Below, in pieces: positions 34,787-44,568 of a stretch of 64,000 nucleotides of DNA. The stretch spans positions 1-64,000 of the forward strand of contig NZ_VFTZ01000008.1 of the NCBI RefSeq assembly GCF_006440775.1. The letters are read 5' to 3'. The notes beneath the pieces were generated by a model that worked only from the letters and a program-made list of their open reading frames with translations, was not told where the DNA came from and made no database searches. The translations under genes and the position numbers were made by a program. The DNA comes from Mesorhizobium sp. B2-7-2 (GTDB lineage: Bacteria > Pseudomonadota > Alphaproteobacteria > Rhizobiales > Rhizobiaceae). Every line of letters starts with the position of its first letter. The first letter of the stretch is position 1.

Positions 34787-36148
34787 TTACTTCTCACGCA
34801 AAGAGCGACGGATGTGTTGTGTGAGCGGTTCGGCGAGATAAGCCAGCACCGTGCGGGTGCCGGTCTTGATCATGGCCTCGCTCGACATGCCCGGCAGCAG
34901 CCTGCGACCGTCAAGCTTGGCCAGTTCGCTCTTGTTGATGATCACCGTCGCGGAGAAGTAGGGAGCGTTCGTGCGCTCATCCACCAATCGATCGGCCGAC
35001 ACCGTTTCCACAACTCCGCTGAGCTGCGGCAGGTTGTATTTGGCGAAGGCCGGGAAGCTGACATAGGCCGTCTGGCCAGGGGCGATCGTCTCGACGTCTT
35101 CGGGCTTGACCATTGTCTCGATTACCAGCTTCTCGCCGAGCGGCACGACCGTCATCAGCGTGTCGCCGGGTTTCACCACACCGCCCGTCGTGTGGACTTT
35201 CACGTCCATCACGATTCCGTCGACGGGGGCGGTGATGTCGGTGCGCTTGAGGACATCCGCGGCTGCGCGCGCTTGCTGCCGGAAGTCGAACAGCTCCGCC
35301 TCGACTTTGCTCAATTCGTCGACGGAATCGTTCAATTGCTGAGTTGTTAGGTTGAGGATTTGCATATCGATTTCGGCGATAGAGCTGCGGGCGCGAGCGA
35401 TCGACGCGATATTCGTGGCGCGTTCTCCCTCGGTCTGTCGCTGTTGCTGGGTAAGCGTCAGGTTGCGTTCGCGGGTGGTGAGCCCCTTGCTGAGCAAAGT
35501 CTCGAGGTCTTTGTTCTCGTTCACGAATGCCGCGATCCGCTTGTCCTCGGTCGCGATAAGCTGTTGCAGTCCGGCAATTTGCTCGGCGGTCTGCTGGCGG
35601 CGTTCGTCGAGGATTGCCTTCTCGTCCTTCAGGTTGCGGTGCTTCGCGTTGAAGACGTCACGTTGAGTGGCCACCGCGTCCTTGACGGCAGGGTCCGGGT
35701 TGTCGAGCAATGCCTGGTCGAACTCGATCGTGTCCTTGCCATCGCGTTCGGCCCTGAGACGGGCGACGAGTGCCTCGCGTGTGGCGATCTTGTTTTGGAT
35801 CGAGTCCAGTTGAGCCTTGGCTTGCGTGTTGTCGAGACGGATGAGCACTTTGCCCTTCTTGACGACATCGCCGTTGACGGCGTCCAGTTCGGCGATAATG
35901 CCGCCCTCGAGATGCTGAACGAGTTTGCGGTCTCCGTCGACCTTGACCACTCCGGTCGTCACCGCGGCGCTGTCGAGCGGTGCCAAGGCCGCCCAGCCGC
36001 CGGCCACGCCGAAGAACAGGAACATGATTGAGAAACCGGCGTTCGTGACGGCTCTGAGACGGAGCGGTTGCAACGTCGGCGGGGGTGGCAGTGGCTGGGG
36101 GAGAGCGACTATGTTCATATCGTTGTCTGCTGGGTTTGCGCGGGTCAT
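34787..36148 (-). CDS. Type I secretion membrane fusion protein, HlyD family (second)
   Basis: 453-aa adaptor with a cytoplasmic N-terminus, one membrane segment (GFSIMFLFFGVAGGWAAL), the lipoyl half-motif GDRKLVQHLEGGIIAELDAV, a long coiled coil (150-320), the second lipoyl half ITAPVDGIVMDVKVHTTGGV, and a C-terminal barrel ending LAEPLTQHIRRSLREK. It overlaps the ABC gene by four bases (ATGA). It is distinct from the first adaptor at 3289-4590. Confidence 0.93.
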   Translation of the reverse strand: MTRANPADNDMNIVALPQPLPPPPTLQPLRLRAVTNAGFSIMFLFFGVAGGWAALAPLDSAAVTTGVVKVDGDRKLVQHLEGGIIAELDAVNGDVVKKGKVLIRLDNTQAKAQLDSIQNKIATREALVARLRAERDGKDTIEFDQALLDNPDPAVKDAVATQRDVFNAKHRNLKDEKAILDERRQQTAEQIAGLQQLIATEDKRIAAFVNENKDLETLLSKGLTTRERNLTLTQQQRQTEGERATNIASIARARSSIAEIDMQILNLTTQQLNDSVDELSKVEAELFDFRQQARAAADVLKRTDITAPVDGIVMDVKVHTTGGVVKPGDTLMTVVPLGEKLVIETMVKPEDVETIAPGQTAYVSFPAFAKYNLPQLSGVVETVSADRLVDERTNAPYFSATVIINKSELAKLDGRRLLPGMSSEAMIKTGTRTVLAYLAEPLTQHIRRSLREK

Positions 36149-37890
36149 GACGTGACCGCCGTGACGTGAGTGGTGTTGGGCAACTGGGCCACTCTCCTGG
36201 CGCGGGCGGCGAGTTCGTTGAAGACCGTGTCACGCGCCCCGAATAATTCTTGTCTGCCCTGATTGAGCACCAGCACCTTGTCGACTTTCTCCATGATGCT
36301 TGGGCGGTGTGCGATCAGGATGATTGTGGTGCCCGTCGCCTTGACTGCGCTGATGGCGGCGATCAGCGCGTCTTCGCCATCGCGGTCGAGGTTGGAGTTC
36401 GGTTCGTCCAGGATGATGAGGGCCGGATCGCCGTAAAGTGCTCGTGCCAGCCCGATTCGTTGACGCTGTCCGCCCGACAGCGATGCGCCTGAGTCCCCGA
36501 CTTGAGTTTCGTAGCCTTTCGGCAAGCCCTTGATCAATTCGTGAACGCCCGCCAGTTGCGCGGCCTTGACTACGTTGTTGAAGACCGCGGGACTGAGCTT
36601 CGCGAAGCGGGCGATGTTCTCGGTGATCGTACCGGCGAACAACTCGATGTCCTGCGGCAAATACCCGACGTGCCGACCACGGTCCTCGGCGGGCCACTCG
36701 GCGACGTCCATGCCGTCGAGCAAAGCGCGGCCGGCTGATGGTCGCCAAGCGCCGGCGATAACGCGGGCCAGGCTTGTCTTGCCGGATGCGCTCGGGCCGA
36801 TGAGCGCCATCACTTCGCCGGGCTTGAGTTGGAAACTCACGCCTTTCAAGACAGGCTCACCACCACCCTGCCGGGCGAGGACAATACTCTCTGCCTCGAG
36901 CTTTCCTTGTGGGCGTGGCAAAGACCACACTGCTTTGGCCTCGGGTCGCTGGCCGACAAACGCGGTGAGACGCTTGTAAGCGGCGCGTGCCCCGAGTGTC
37001 GCCTTCCACGTGCTGATCGCTTGCTCCACCGGGGCCAGCGCGCGACCCATCAGGATTGAGGATGAGATCATGATGCCAGGAGAGGCCTCGTTCTGCAGCA
37101 CCAGGTAAGAGCCAAGGCCGAGGATGGCCATTTGCAAGGCCATCCGCCAGAAACGTGCGACAGACGCGATAGCGCTGGCGCGGTTGCCGGCGGCGACTTG
37201 TCCGGCGCTCGCTTCATCCTGCTGCTCTTGCCATCTGGCGAGCAATGGCCGCAGCATGCCCATGGCCTGGACGACCTCGGCGTTGCGGACTGTCGAGTCA
37301 GCTCGGATGAAGGCCCTCACCTGTGCGTTGCCGGCCTCTGTGAGCGGTTTGCGGGTAGCGAGTTCGTTGAGCAATGCCAGCGCGAACAACACACACCCGC
37401 CGGCCAGCGCCAACCAACCGAGCCACGGATGCATGAAGAAGATGGCGATGAAGAAGATTGGCGCCCACGGTGCGTCGAGGATTGGGTAGATGCTCGGGCT
37501 GGTGAAGAAATTCCGCACTTGGTCGAGATCGCGCAGAGACCTCGTGCTGCCTTGACCCGGCGCGGCGGCCGACTGCTCTACTGACGCGGTCAACAGGACT
37601 GGGGCCAGCCTCGAGTTCATCCAGGCGCCTACGGTTGACAGCAGGCGGGCGCGTACCATTTCGAGCCCTGCCATTGTCAGGATCGCCGCGCAGGCCATTA
37701 ACGACAGCGCTGCTAAAGTTTCCACGCTGTGGCTGGATAGCACCCGGTGGTAGACTTGAAGCATGTAGAACGAGCTGGTGAGCATCAGTATATTGATGCC
37801 GCCGCTGAACCAGATCAGCGGCGTTATGGCGCGTTTGGCCTCTTTCATCACTGCCTGCAGAGCAGGAGCCTGTTTGTTGCTTATTTGCAT
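36145..37890 (-). CDS. Type I secretion ABC transporter, permease-ATPase (second)
   Basis: 581-aa PrtD-type exporter. Transmembrane region at 20-270 (NILMLTSSFYMLQVYHRVLS, IYPILDAPWAPIFFIAIFFM). Nucleotide-binding domain: Walker A GPSASGKT at 365-372, signature LSGGQ at 471-475, Walker B ILDEP with D495. It is the first gene of the minus-strand operon ABC-HlyD-RTX2-RTX1. As with the first system, no TolC gene is seen. Confidence 0.94.
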   Translation of the reverse strand: MQISNKQAPALQAVMKEAKRAITPLIWFSGGINILMLTSSFYMLQVYHRVLSSHSVETLAALSLMACAAILTMAGLEMVRARLLSTVGAWMNSRLAPVLLTASVEQSAAAPGQGSTRSLRDLDQVRNFFTSPSIYPILDAPWAPIFFIAIFFMHPWLGWLALAGGCVLFALALLNELATRKPLTEAGNAQVRAFIRADSTVRNAEVVQAMGMLRPLLARWQEQQDEASAGQVAAGNRASAIASVARFWRMALQMAILGLGSYLVLQNEASPGIMISSSILMGRALAPVEQAISTWKATLGARAAYKRLTAFVGQRPEAKAVWSLPRPQGKLEAESIVLARQGGGEPVLKGVSFQLKPGEVMALIGPSASGKTSLARVIAGAWRPSAGRALLDGMDVAEWPAEDRGRHVGYLPQDIELFAGTITENIARFAKLSPAVFNNVVKAAQLAGVHELIKGLPKGYETQVGDSGASLSGGQRQRIGLARALYGDPALIILDEPNSNLDRDGEDALIAAISAVKATGTTIILIAHRPSIMEKVDKVLVLNQGRQELFGARDTVFNELAARARRVAQLPNTTHVTAVTS

Positions 37891-38261
37891 GACGGCGACC
37901 GCGCCCGTTCCGCGCGCCGCACGCTATCTTGCTTTTTGGCCTCTGAAATCCATCAAAGGAATGATGCGGCGCTACAAGCGTCCTCGTCTTTCGCTAACCG
38001 TTCGGGGTGTAACTGCCTTTGATAAAAACGCAGCGTGCGCTGGGCATTTGGGCAATCAGCAGATGCCCATGAGGTGGCGCGGGCCTTTGGTGCCAACAGT
38101 ATTTCAGCTTTCAGGTGCCGGCATTCGTGCTTCGCGCCGCTGAAGGAGGCGTAAAGCGATCGTCCGCAGGCGAAACTGGCGGATACGGGTCAAAAAAGCC
38201 AACTATGTGTGATTGCAGGCCCGCCTGTGCTCAGGCGAGCCACTTCAATCGACCTAAAACC
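37891..38261. other. Gene-free stretch upstream of type I secretion operon
   Basis: 371 bases between the minus-strand ABC gene and the end of efp. It should hold the promoter of the RTX secretion operon; no clear operator or terminator was recognised. Confidence 0.5.
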
Positions 38262-38831
38262 TCAGTCCTTGGCGCGTTCGACGTAAGAGCCGTCGGCGGT
38301 CATCACCACGACGCGCGTGCCGGCCGAGATATGTGGCGGCACGGCTGTGCGCACGCCGTTGGAGAGCATCGCCGGCTTGTAGGACGAAGACGCCGTCTGG
38401 CCCTTGGTGACAGGCTCGGTGTCGACCACCTCGAAGGTGGCGCGCTGCGGCAGCACCAGCGAGATCGGCACGCCGTTGAACTGCGCGAGCTGCACGGCCA
38501 TGCCTTCCTGCAGATAGGGCGCCATGTCGCCGACCACGGCTTCCGAGGCCACGACCTGGTCGTAGCTTTCCGGGTTCATGAAGTGAAAGCCTTCGCCGTC
38601 GGAATAGAGGAAGGTGTGCTCGCGCTCCTCGACATAGGCGCGCTCGACCATTTCGGTCGTACGGTAGCGCTCCGAGACCTTCACCCCGTCGCCGATGCGG
38701 CGCATGTCGAGCTGGGTCACCGGCGTGCCCTTGCCAGGGTGGATGTTTTCGGCAAAGAGGATGACATAAAGCTTGCCGTCCTTATCGACGACGTTGCCTT
38801 TGCGTAAGGAACTGGCGATGACCTTGACCAC
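38262..38831 (-). CDS. efp: Elongation factor P
   Basis: Translation factor that relieves ribosome stalling at polyproline stretches. With GTG 38831 as start ([16 protein letters not shown]) the protein has 189 aa, the family length, and the modified residue falls at K34 in the loop HPGKGTP. Typical motifs [20 protein letters not shown] and [17 protein letters not shown] are present. It is divergent from epmA, the enzyme expected to modify K34. Confidence 0.96.
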   Translation of the reverse strand: MVKVIASSLRKGNVVDKDGKLYVILFAENIHPGKGTPVTQLDMRRIGDGVKVSERYRTTEMVERAYVEEREHTFLYSDGEGFHFMNPESYDQVVASEAVVGDMAPYLQEGMAVQLAQFNGVPISLVLPQRATFEVVDTEPVTKGQTASSSYKPAMLSNGVRTAVPPHISAGTRVVVMTADGSYVERAKD

Positions 38832-38960
38832 GATATTCGATCCCGTTCGAGTTTTTCGGCCTGCAAGCGTCGATTTCCGCGAAGCGGCGACGGCGGCCAT
38901 CGCGTGCGCCCTAGCGCATCTTGCGCCGAACCGCCAGCCTGTCGGGCGATTTTCCTGCCC

Positions 38961-40007
38961 ATGACCGCCGCTTCGCCCTGGTGGACGCCGCATATCCATG
39001 CCGACCGCCGACCCCGGCTGATGGCGCGCAATGCCATCGCCGCCGCCCTGCGCGGCTGGTTCGCTCAGCGCGATTTCGTCGAGGTGACGACCTCGGGCCT
39101 GCAGGTTTCGCCGGGCAACGAGGCGCATCTCGCCGCCTTCGCCACCGAGGCGATCGAGCCCGACGCATCGCGCCGGCAGCTCTATCTCCACACCTCGCCG
39201 GAATTTGCCTGCAAGAAGCTGCTCGCCGCCGGCGAGGAACGCATCTTCAGCCTCGGCCCGGTCTGGCGCAACCGCGAGCGCGGGCCGTTGCATCACCCTG
39301 AATTCACCATGCTCGAATGGTACTGCGTCGGCGATACAGTTGAGCGCCTGATGGATGACTGCGCCGAATTCCTGGCGCTCGCCGCGGACAAGGCGGGCGC
39401 CAAGAGTTTCCGTTTTCGCGGCCGCGAGGCCGATCCGTTTGCCGAGCCGGAGCGATTGAGCGTGGCGGAGGCTTTCCTGCGCCATGCCGGCATCGACCTG
39501 CTCGCGACCCTATCGGCCGACGGCAGCACCGACCGCGACGCCCTTCACGAGGCACTGGTCCGCGCCGGCCTGCGCACTGCTCCCGACGACAACTGGGCCG
39601 ACCTGTTCAGCCGGGTGATGGTCGAAAAAATCGAGCCGGTGCTGGGGCAGGGGCGGGCCACCATCTTGTACGGCTATCCGATTTCGGAAGCGGCGCTCGC
39701 CCGGCCGAGCGCTGAAGATCCGCGCGTTGCCGAGCGCTTCGAGCTCTATTGCTGCGGCGTCGAGCTTGCCAACGCCTTCGGCGAGCTGACCGATGCAGCC
39801 GAGCAGCGCCGCCGCTTCGCCGCCGAGATGGATGAGAAAGAGCGCGTCTATGGCGAGCGCTATCCGCTGGACGAGGATTTCCTCGCCGCTTTGGCCATCA
39901 TGCCGCAAGCCAGCGGCTCGGCCCTCGGCTTCGATCGGCTGGTGATGCTGGCGACGGGGGCCGCAAGGGTCGACGAGGTGATCTGGGCGCCGGTGGCCAG
40001 CCACTGA
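38961..40007 (+). CDS. epmA: EF-P beta-lysylation protein EpmA (PoxA/GenX)
   Basis: Lysyl-tRNA synthetase-like enzyme that attaches (R)-beta-lysine to EF-P Lys34. It is a catalytic core without an anticodon-binding domain, 348 aa. Class II motifs seen are [60 protein letters not shown] and [15 protein letters not shown] 38961 gives the standard N-terminus. The divergent efp lies 129 bases away. The partner EpmB is not in the window. Confidence 0.94.
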   Translation: MTAASPWWTPHIHADRRPRLMARNAIAAALRGWFAQRDFVEVTTSGLQVSPGNEAHLAAFATEAIEPDASRRQLYLHTSPEFACKKLLAAGEERIFSLGPVWRNRERGPLHHPEFTMLEWYCVGDTVERLMDDCAEFLALAADKAGAKSFRFRGREADPFAEPERLSVAEAFLRHAGIDLLATLSADGSTDRDALHEALVRAGLRTAPDDNWADLFSRVMVEKIEPVLGQGRATILYGYPISEAALARPSAEDPRVAERFELYCCGVELANAFGELTDAAEQRRRFAAEMDEKERVYGERYPLDEDFLAALAIMPQASGSALGFDRLVMLATGAARVDEVIWAPVASH

Positions 40008-40019
40008 GCTGCAAGCACT

Positions 40020-41123
40020 TCATGGCGCTGTCCTGTTCGCGCCGGCGTTTCCATCGCGCACCCTGGTCATGAACACGTCGTAGCCCTTTGGCCCCATGCG
40101 CGCACGCAATTCCTTGCTGGTCTGTGCTTCGCCGCACGCAGCGACGAGTTCGTCAAAATGTTCGCGCAGTATGTCCTGGATAACTGGATCGTTGAAATAG
40201 TCATGCCGGGAAACCCCGTCGGGGACAGGGGCGGCGTCCATTATCATCCAGAACGTGTCGGCGTGCGTGGAAACGAAATCGCGGGCACGCGACGCCAGAG
40301 TCCGGACCATTGCCTTCCTGTCTGCATAGGTGCGCGCGGCGGATTGTTTGCTGGTCGGCCTTAAGCCCGGGCCTGCCGGAATGACGCTGTAGCGATTCCT
40401 GCCGTGTATCCGATAGGCCGAAAGCGGTATGTCGATGCAAGCCGAGCCGCTCAACGCGCTCAGGAACGGCATGAAATAGTTGTCCGTGGACGTTGAGTTG
40501 ACCACATTCAATATTGGCCGTGCCCGTTTCAGGAACGATAGTTTGTACATGTTCGCCGTACCTGGCGACCAATGCCACCCATATTCGTGTGGCGCGATGA
40601 GTGTCGATTGTCGCCACAACAGTTCCCGGTCAGACTGGCTTAACAAACGCGGCACACCCTCGGCGTCGCCGGGACACATCGCCGTGCCGGCCTTGCTATG
40701 CAAAAAGAATGCGTAGCTTGGCGTCAGCATGGCGCCGGTTCCATCAACCTCACAAACGCCGCCCGATGTCACCGCGATACGATCGCCGCAATCGAGGTGA
40801 AGCTGGACGTGAAACGCGGCGAAGTTCGCAAAAAGGAAATCGTCGGCATCGACGATACAGACCAACTCGCCCGACAGCCGGTCGATGACATGTAGGAAGC
40901 CACCCATTTGATTTAGGTTTCTATCCAGATATTCGATGCGCAACCTGTTGTCAGCGTTTTCGAATTGCCTGATCGCATCCCGACTTGAATCGGTCGAGGC
41001 GTTGTCGAGGACAACGCATTCGAACTCGGCGTAGTCTTGCGACAGAACGCTCGATATCGCCTGGCCGACATACTGGCCGTAATTGTGGTTGATGATGACG
41101 AAGCTGATCTTCGGCGCGGTCAT
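40020..41123 (-). CDS. Family 2 glycosyltransferase
   Basis: 367 aa GT-A fold enzyme with ISFVIINHNYGQYVGQAISS at the N-terminus and a VDADDFLF metal-binding motif. Its domain is homologous to the C-terminal domain of the upstream gene (41123-42940), so they are paralogs. Its ATG overlaps that gene's stop by one base, so they are coupled. It likely acts on a surface polysaccharide or protein; acceptor unknown. Confidence 0.88.
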   Translation of the reverse strand: MTAPKISFVIINHNYGQYVGQAISSVLSQDYAEFECVVLDNASTDSSRDAIRQFENADNRLRIEYLDRNLNQMGGFLHVIDRLSGELVCIVDADDFLFANFAAFHVQLHLDCGDRIAVTSGGVCEVDGTGAMLTPSYAFFLHSKAGTAMCPGDAEGVPRLLSQSDRELLWRQSTLIAPHEYGWHWSPGTANMYKLSFLKRARPILNVVNSTSTDNYFMPFLSALSGSACIDIPLSAYRIHGRNRYSVIPAGPGLRPTSKQSAARTYADRKAMVRTLASRARDFVSTHADTFWMIMDAAPVPDGVSRHDYFNDPVIQDILREHFDELVAACGEAQTSKELRARMGPKGYDVFMTRVRDGNAGANRTAP

Positions 41124-42940
41124 TATCGCTTCCGCCCGATCCTCAGAGAGATGCGGACATCGCGGAACAGCGATTTCGACAGGACGCGCATCGGCATTCG
41201 GCCTCCGAAACCGGCTCTGAGGATGGATCTTGCCTGGGCTCCGGAAAACCGGGCCAGGACCTCTCTGCCGAACCTCCTGGCACCGAAAACAGACCTTAAT
41301 CGCGGCGCGTTGCGCTTGAATATCTCGACCGCGATCTTGTCGCTGAAATAATCGCGCAACCTGTCGGGGTTTTCTCGCGTGACTCGGTCCACGACCGGCC
41401 AGAACTCGCCCCCTAAGAGCCAGTCGAACCTTTCGCTTCCTTCGATCAGATACTTGACGCTTTCATATGTGAATTTCCGCAATTTGGCCGCGTATTCTCT
41501 GGTACCGGTGCGAATGCCCTCCATGCTTTCGCCCGTGGCGAAATAATTGCTTGAGTGCAGGCGATAGCCGGACAAGGGCATGTCGATCAGCGCGCTGCCG
41601 GCAACCGCATGGCATATCGTATTGAAATAGCCGTCGGCCGACGTCATCCAAGGGTTGCCGCCATCGTCCAACCGCAACAGACGCAGGATCGAGGTGCGGA
41701 ACATGTTGGCGCTGCCCGGCGCCCAGAACCAGCCGACGTGTCCACGCGGTATGGTCGCCGTGCTGATGTCGAGGAGCCGGTATTGCGACGGGGAGACGGT
41801 CGGCAGCCGCAGCACGGTCCGCTCACCTCGCAGGCCTCGCTGCGCGCCCGGTCTGTTCAGCCGGAGTTGCTGGTACGAGGCCGTCAGGGCTGTGCCTGTC
41901 GAGTCCATCTCTGCGACGTTGGCCGAAGTGAAGCCGACGCTTCGTTGCAATGCCATATGCACCTGGATGTGCGTCGAAGCGTAGTTGTCGAACAGCACGT
42001 CGTCCGCGTCCACGAAGGTGACGAATCCGCCGTTCACCTTCTCCAGAGCCCACAGCGCGGCGCCGAGCTGGCCGTGGTTCTGCGCCAGCGTCTCGACCCG
42101 GAAACGCGGATCGCCTTCGACATGCCGGGCAATCACCTCCGCGCTGTCATCGGTCGAGCCGTTGTTGATGACGATGCACTCGAAATGCGGGTAGTCCTGC
42201 CGGCGTATGGAATCGATCGTCGCGCCGACATAGCCGCCGTAATTCCAGTTGATGACGACGAAGCTGACCAGCGGCGGCGACAGCGCGCCGCCGGCGAGCC
42301 CGTCAATGTCGCGGCCGGCGATCGTGAATGACTTGGCCGCGACGATCTCGCTCTTGCGAATGACGATCTGCTGGCCCCGGTGCAACAGCTCGTATTCCCC
42401 GGCGACTTGGCTCAGGAAGGCTTCGATCCCTGCCTGGGGACGCCTGGCCATCGGCAGATCCGGCCCCCACAGGTAATCGTCCAGGATCATGACACCGTCA
42501 TTGTCGAGCAGATCCCAGGCCAGTCGGGCATCGCTGTAGGCGGACGTGGCGCAATGGTCGCCGTCGACATAGACCACGTCATACAGCCTTCCTTCGCCGG
42601 CAAGGCCGGGCAGGATCGTTAACGAATGGCCTTTGCGTTTCTCGACCCGGCCGGCGAAGGGCTTGAGGTTGCGGTCGAAGCGTCGTTCGACCTCGGCCAT
42701 ATCCGATTCATGCTTCGAGCCAGGCTCGAGATGCTCTTCGCTGCCCTGGAAGCTGTCGACGCAGGTAATGCGGGATTTTGACAGGAATTGCAGGAAAAAC
42801 AGCGCGGAACGCCCCTCGAACGAGCCGATTTCGAGTACAGCCGTCGCCGTGCCGGCCTTGTCGCCGAGAAGCTCCTCCCAAAGCTTCAGGTGATGGGAGG
42901 TCCAGTCATGGGTAAACTCTCCGTCGACAAAATAGTCCAT
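41123..42940 (-). CDS. Methyltransferase-glycosyltransferase fusion protein
   Basis: 605 aa. Residues ~25-200 are a class I methyltransferase-like domain of the CmcI/Methyltransf_24 type (ATAVLEIGSFEGRSALFFLQ, YDVVYVDGDHCATSAYSDAR, GVMILDDYLWG). Residues ~230-500 are a GT2 domain (VSFVVINWNYGGYVGATIDS, VTFVDADDVLFDNYA). ATG 42940 is preferred (GGGGGAAGG upstream); the longer frame to 43621 would be the shadow of the pmbA gene and repeats. Presumably for a methylated glycan; acceptor unknown. Confidence 0.87.
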   Translation of the reverse strand: MDYFVDGEFTHDWTSHHLKLWEELLGDKAGTATAVLEIGSFEGRSALFFLQFLSKSRITCVDSFQGSEEHLEPGSKHESDMAEVERRFDRNLKPFAGRVEKRKGHSLTILPGLAGEGRLYDVVYVDGDHCATSAYSDARLAWDLLDNDGVMILDDYLWGPDLPMARRPQAGIEAFLSQVAGEYELLHRGQQIVIRKSEIVAAKSFTIAGRDIDGLAGGALSPPLVSFVVINWNYGGYVGATIDSIRRQDYPHFECIVINNGSTDDSAEVIARHVEGDPRFRVETLAQNHGQLGAALWALEKVNGGFVTFVDADDVLFDNYASTHIQVHMALQRSVGFTSANVAEMDSTGTALTASYQQLRLNRPGAQRGLRGERTVLRLPTVSPSQYRLLDISTATIPRGHVGWFWAPGSANMFRTSILRLLRLDDGGNPWMTSADGYFNTICHAVAGSALIDMPLSGYRLHSSNYFATGESMEGIRTGTREYAAKLRKFTYESVKYLIEGSERFDWLLGGEFWPVVDRVTRENPDRLRDYFSDKIAVEIFKRNAPRLRSVFGARRFGREVLARFSGAQARSILRAGFGGRMPMRVLSKSLFRDVRISLRIGRKR

Positions 42941-43101
42941 CCTTCCCCCATTAGCCCGGCGCTGAAGCGCGCGCGGCCAAGCCCACTTCGTCAGAACGTG
43001 ACACTGTTCCAGCGACCGGAACCCCTTCCGGTCGCTTTGGACGGTTTGGCCGCGATATCCTGATTGTCCTGAGCCCATTGCACAAGCGGCAATGGAACAA
43101 T

Positions 43102-43163
43102 AGATGGTGCGTGAGCATCCAGCAGATGGTGCGTGAGCATCCACAGACGGTGCGTGAGCATCG
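43102..43163. repeat. Three tandem ~21-bp direct repeats in divergent promoter region
   Basis: Copies begin at 43102, 43124 and 43145, sharing the exact core GGTGCGTGAGCATC. They lie between the minus-strand fusion gene (start 42940) and plus-strand pmbA (start 43225). Periods of 22 and 21 bases put them on the same DNA face, consistent with an operator array; a replication slippage product is the alternative. Confidence 0.75.
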
Positions 43164-43224
43164 ATGGATGGGCGCGGGCGTGATCCCGACCTGACAGACC
43201 GCGTGAACAGACAGGAACAACCGC

Positions 43225-44568
43225 ATGACCGATAAGCTCGACGCAGCGAAATTGACCGATCGCGTCGCGGCGCTCGTCGAGGCCGCAAGGCGCGCCGGCG
43301 CCGATGCGGCCGACGCGGTGGCGGTGCGCGGCCGTTCGGCCGGCGTGTCGGTTCGGCTGGGCAAGGTCGAAGGCACCGAATCGTCGGAGAGCGAGGACGT
43401 GTCGCTGCGCGTCTTCGTCGGCCAACGTGTGGCGAGCGTCTCGGCCACCGCCGCATCCGACCCGAAGGCGCTCGCCGAGCGTGCCGTGGCGATGGCCAGG
43501 GTTTCGCCCGAAGACCCGTTCCAGGGCCTCGCCGACCCAGCGCTGCTTGCCCGCAATTTGCGCGATCTCGACCTCTTTGACCCGACAGAGGTATCGGCAG
43601 ACGAGCTGAAGGAAGCTGCACTTGCCGCCGAAGCGGCCGCGTTGGCCGTCAAGGGCGTCACCAATTCCGCCGGCAGCAGCGCCGGCGCCGGCTTGGGCGG
43701 CATGGTTCTCGCCACCTCGCATGGCTTTGTCGGCCAGTATGTCGCCTCGCGTTTCTCGCGCTCGACCAGCGTCATTGCGGGTGAGGGAACCGCGATGGAA
43801 CGCGACTACGAATTCTCGTCGCGCCAGCATTTCGCCGATCTCGACACGCCGCAGGACATCGGTCGCAAGGCGGGCGAACGTACCGTTCGTCGCCTCGGCG
43901 CCCGCAAGGCGAAGACCGGCCCGGTCGACGTAGTGTTCGATCCGCGCGTCGCGCGCGGCATTGCCGGCCATCTCGCCGGCGCCATCAACGGCGCCGCGGT
44001 CGCTCGCAAGACCAGCTTCCTGCGCGACATGATGGGCAAGCAGGTGGCGTCGGCCGCGATCACCGTCACCGACGAGCCTTTGCGGCGGCGCGGCCAGGCC
44101 TCGCGCCCCTTCGATGGCGAGGGCATCGAGGGCGAGAAGCTGCTGATGGTCGAGAAGGGCGTCTTGAATCACTGGTTCCTGTCCACCTCGGCCGCGCGCG
44201 AGCTCGGCCTTGTCACCAACGGGCGCGGCTCGCGCAGCGGCTCGTCGGTTTCGCCGTCCTCGACCAACCTTGCCATCGAGCCCGGCGAGCGCTCGCCGGA
44301 AGATCTGATCGCGTCGTTGAAGAGCGGCTTCTATGTCACCGAGGTGTTCGGCCAAGGCGTCGACATGGTGACCGGCGAATACAGCCGCGGCGCTTCCGGC
44401 TACTGGATCGAGAACGGCGCATTGGCCTATCCGGTCGCCGAGGTGACGATCGCCTCGAACCTAAAGGCCATGTTCCTGAACATGGTTCCGGCGAACGATC
44501 TCGACCGCAATTTCGGCACAGCGGCGCCGACGCTCCTGATCGAAGGGATGACCCTTGCCGGCGCTTGA
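43225..44568 (+). CDS. pmbA: PmbA/TldE-like metalloprotease-family protein
   Basis: 447 aa member of the TldD/PmbA family, which forms a heterodimer with TldD that cleaves unstructured peptides (microcin maturation and CcdA turnover in E. coli). The TldE-like subunit lacks the metal HExxxH motif, and none is seen here. Motifs: GVTNSAGSSAGAGLGGMVLA, GPVDVVFDPRVARGIAGHLA, SGYWIENGALAYPVAEVTIA. It leads the plus-strand block and overlaps the next gene by 14 bases. Confidence 0.9.
   Translation: MTDKLDAAKLTDRVAALVEAARRAGADAADAVAVRGRSAGVSVRLGKVEGTESSESEDVSLRVFVGQRVASVSATAASDPKALAERAVAMARVSPEDPFQGLADPALLARNLRDLDLFDPTEVSADELKEAALAAEAAALAVKGVTNSAGSSAGAGLGGMVLATSHGFVGQYVASRFSRSTSVIAGEGTAMERDYEFSSRQHFADLDTPQDIGRKAGERTVRRLGARKAKTGPVDVVFDPRVARGIAGHLAGAINGAAVARKTSFLRDMMGKQVASAAITVTDEPLRRRGQASRPFDGEGIEGEKLLMVEKGVLNHWFLSTSAARELGLVTNGRGSRSGSSVSPSSTNLAIEPGERSPEDLIASLKSGFYVTEVFGQGVDMVTGEYSRGASGYWIENGALAYPVAEVTIASNLKAMFLNMVPANDLDRNFGTAAPTLLIEGMTLAGA

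Noticed and set aside
42941..43621. Extension of the fusion gene to 43621
   Set aside because: The extra frame lies antisense to pmbA and over the tandem repeats; ATG 42940 has a ribosome site and a conserved methyltransferase N-terminus.
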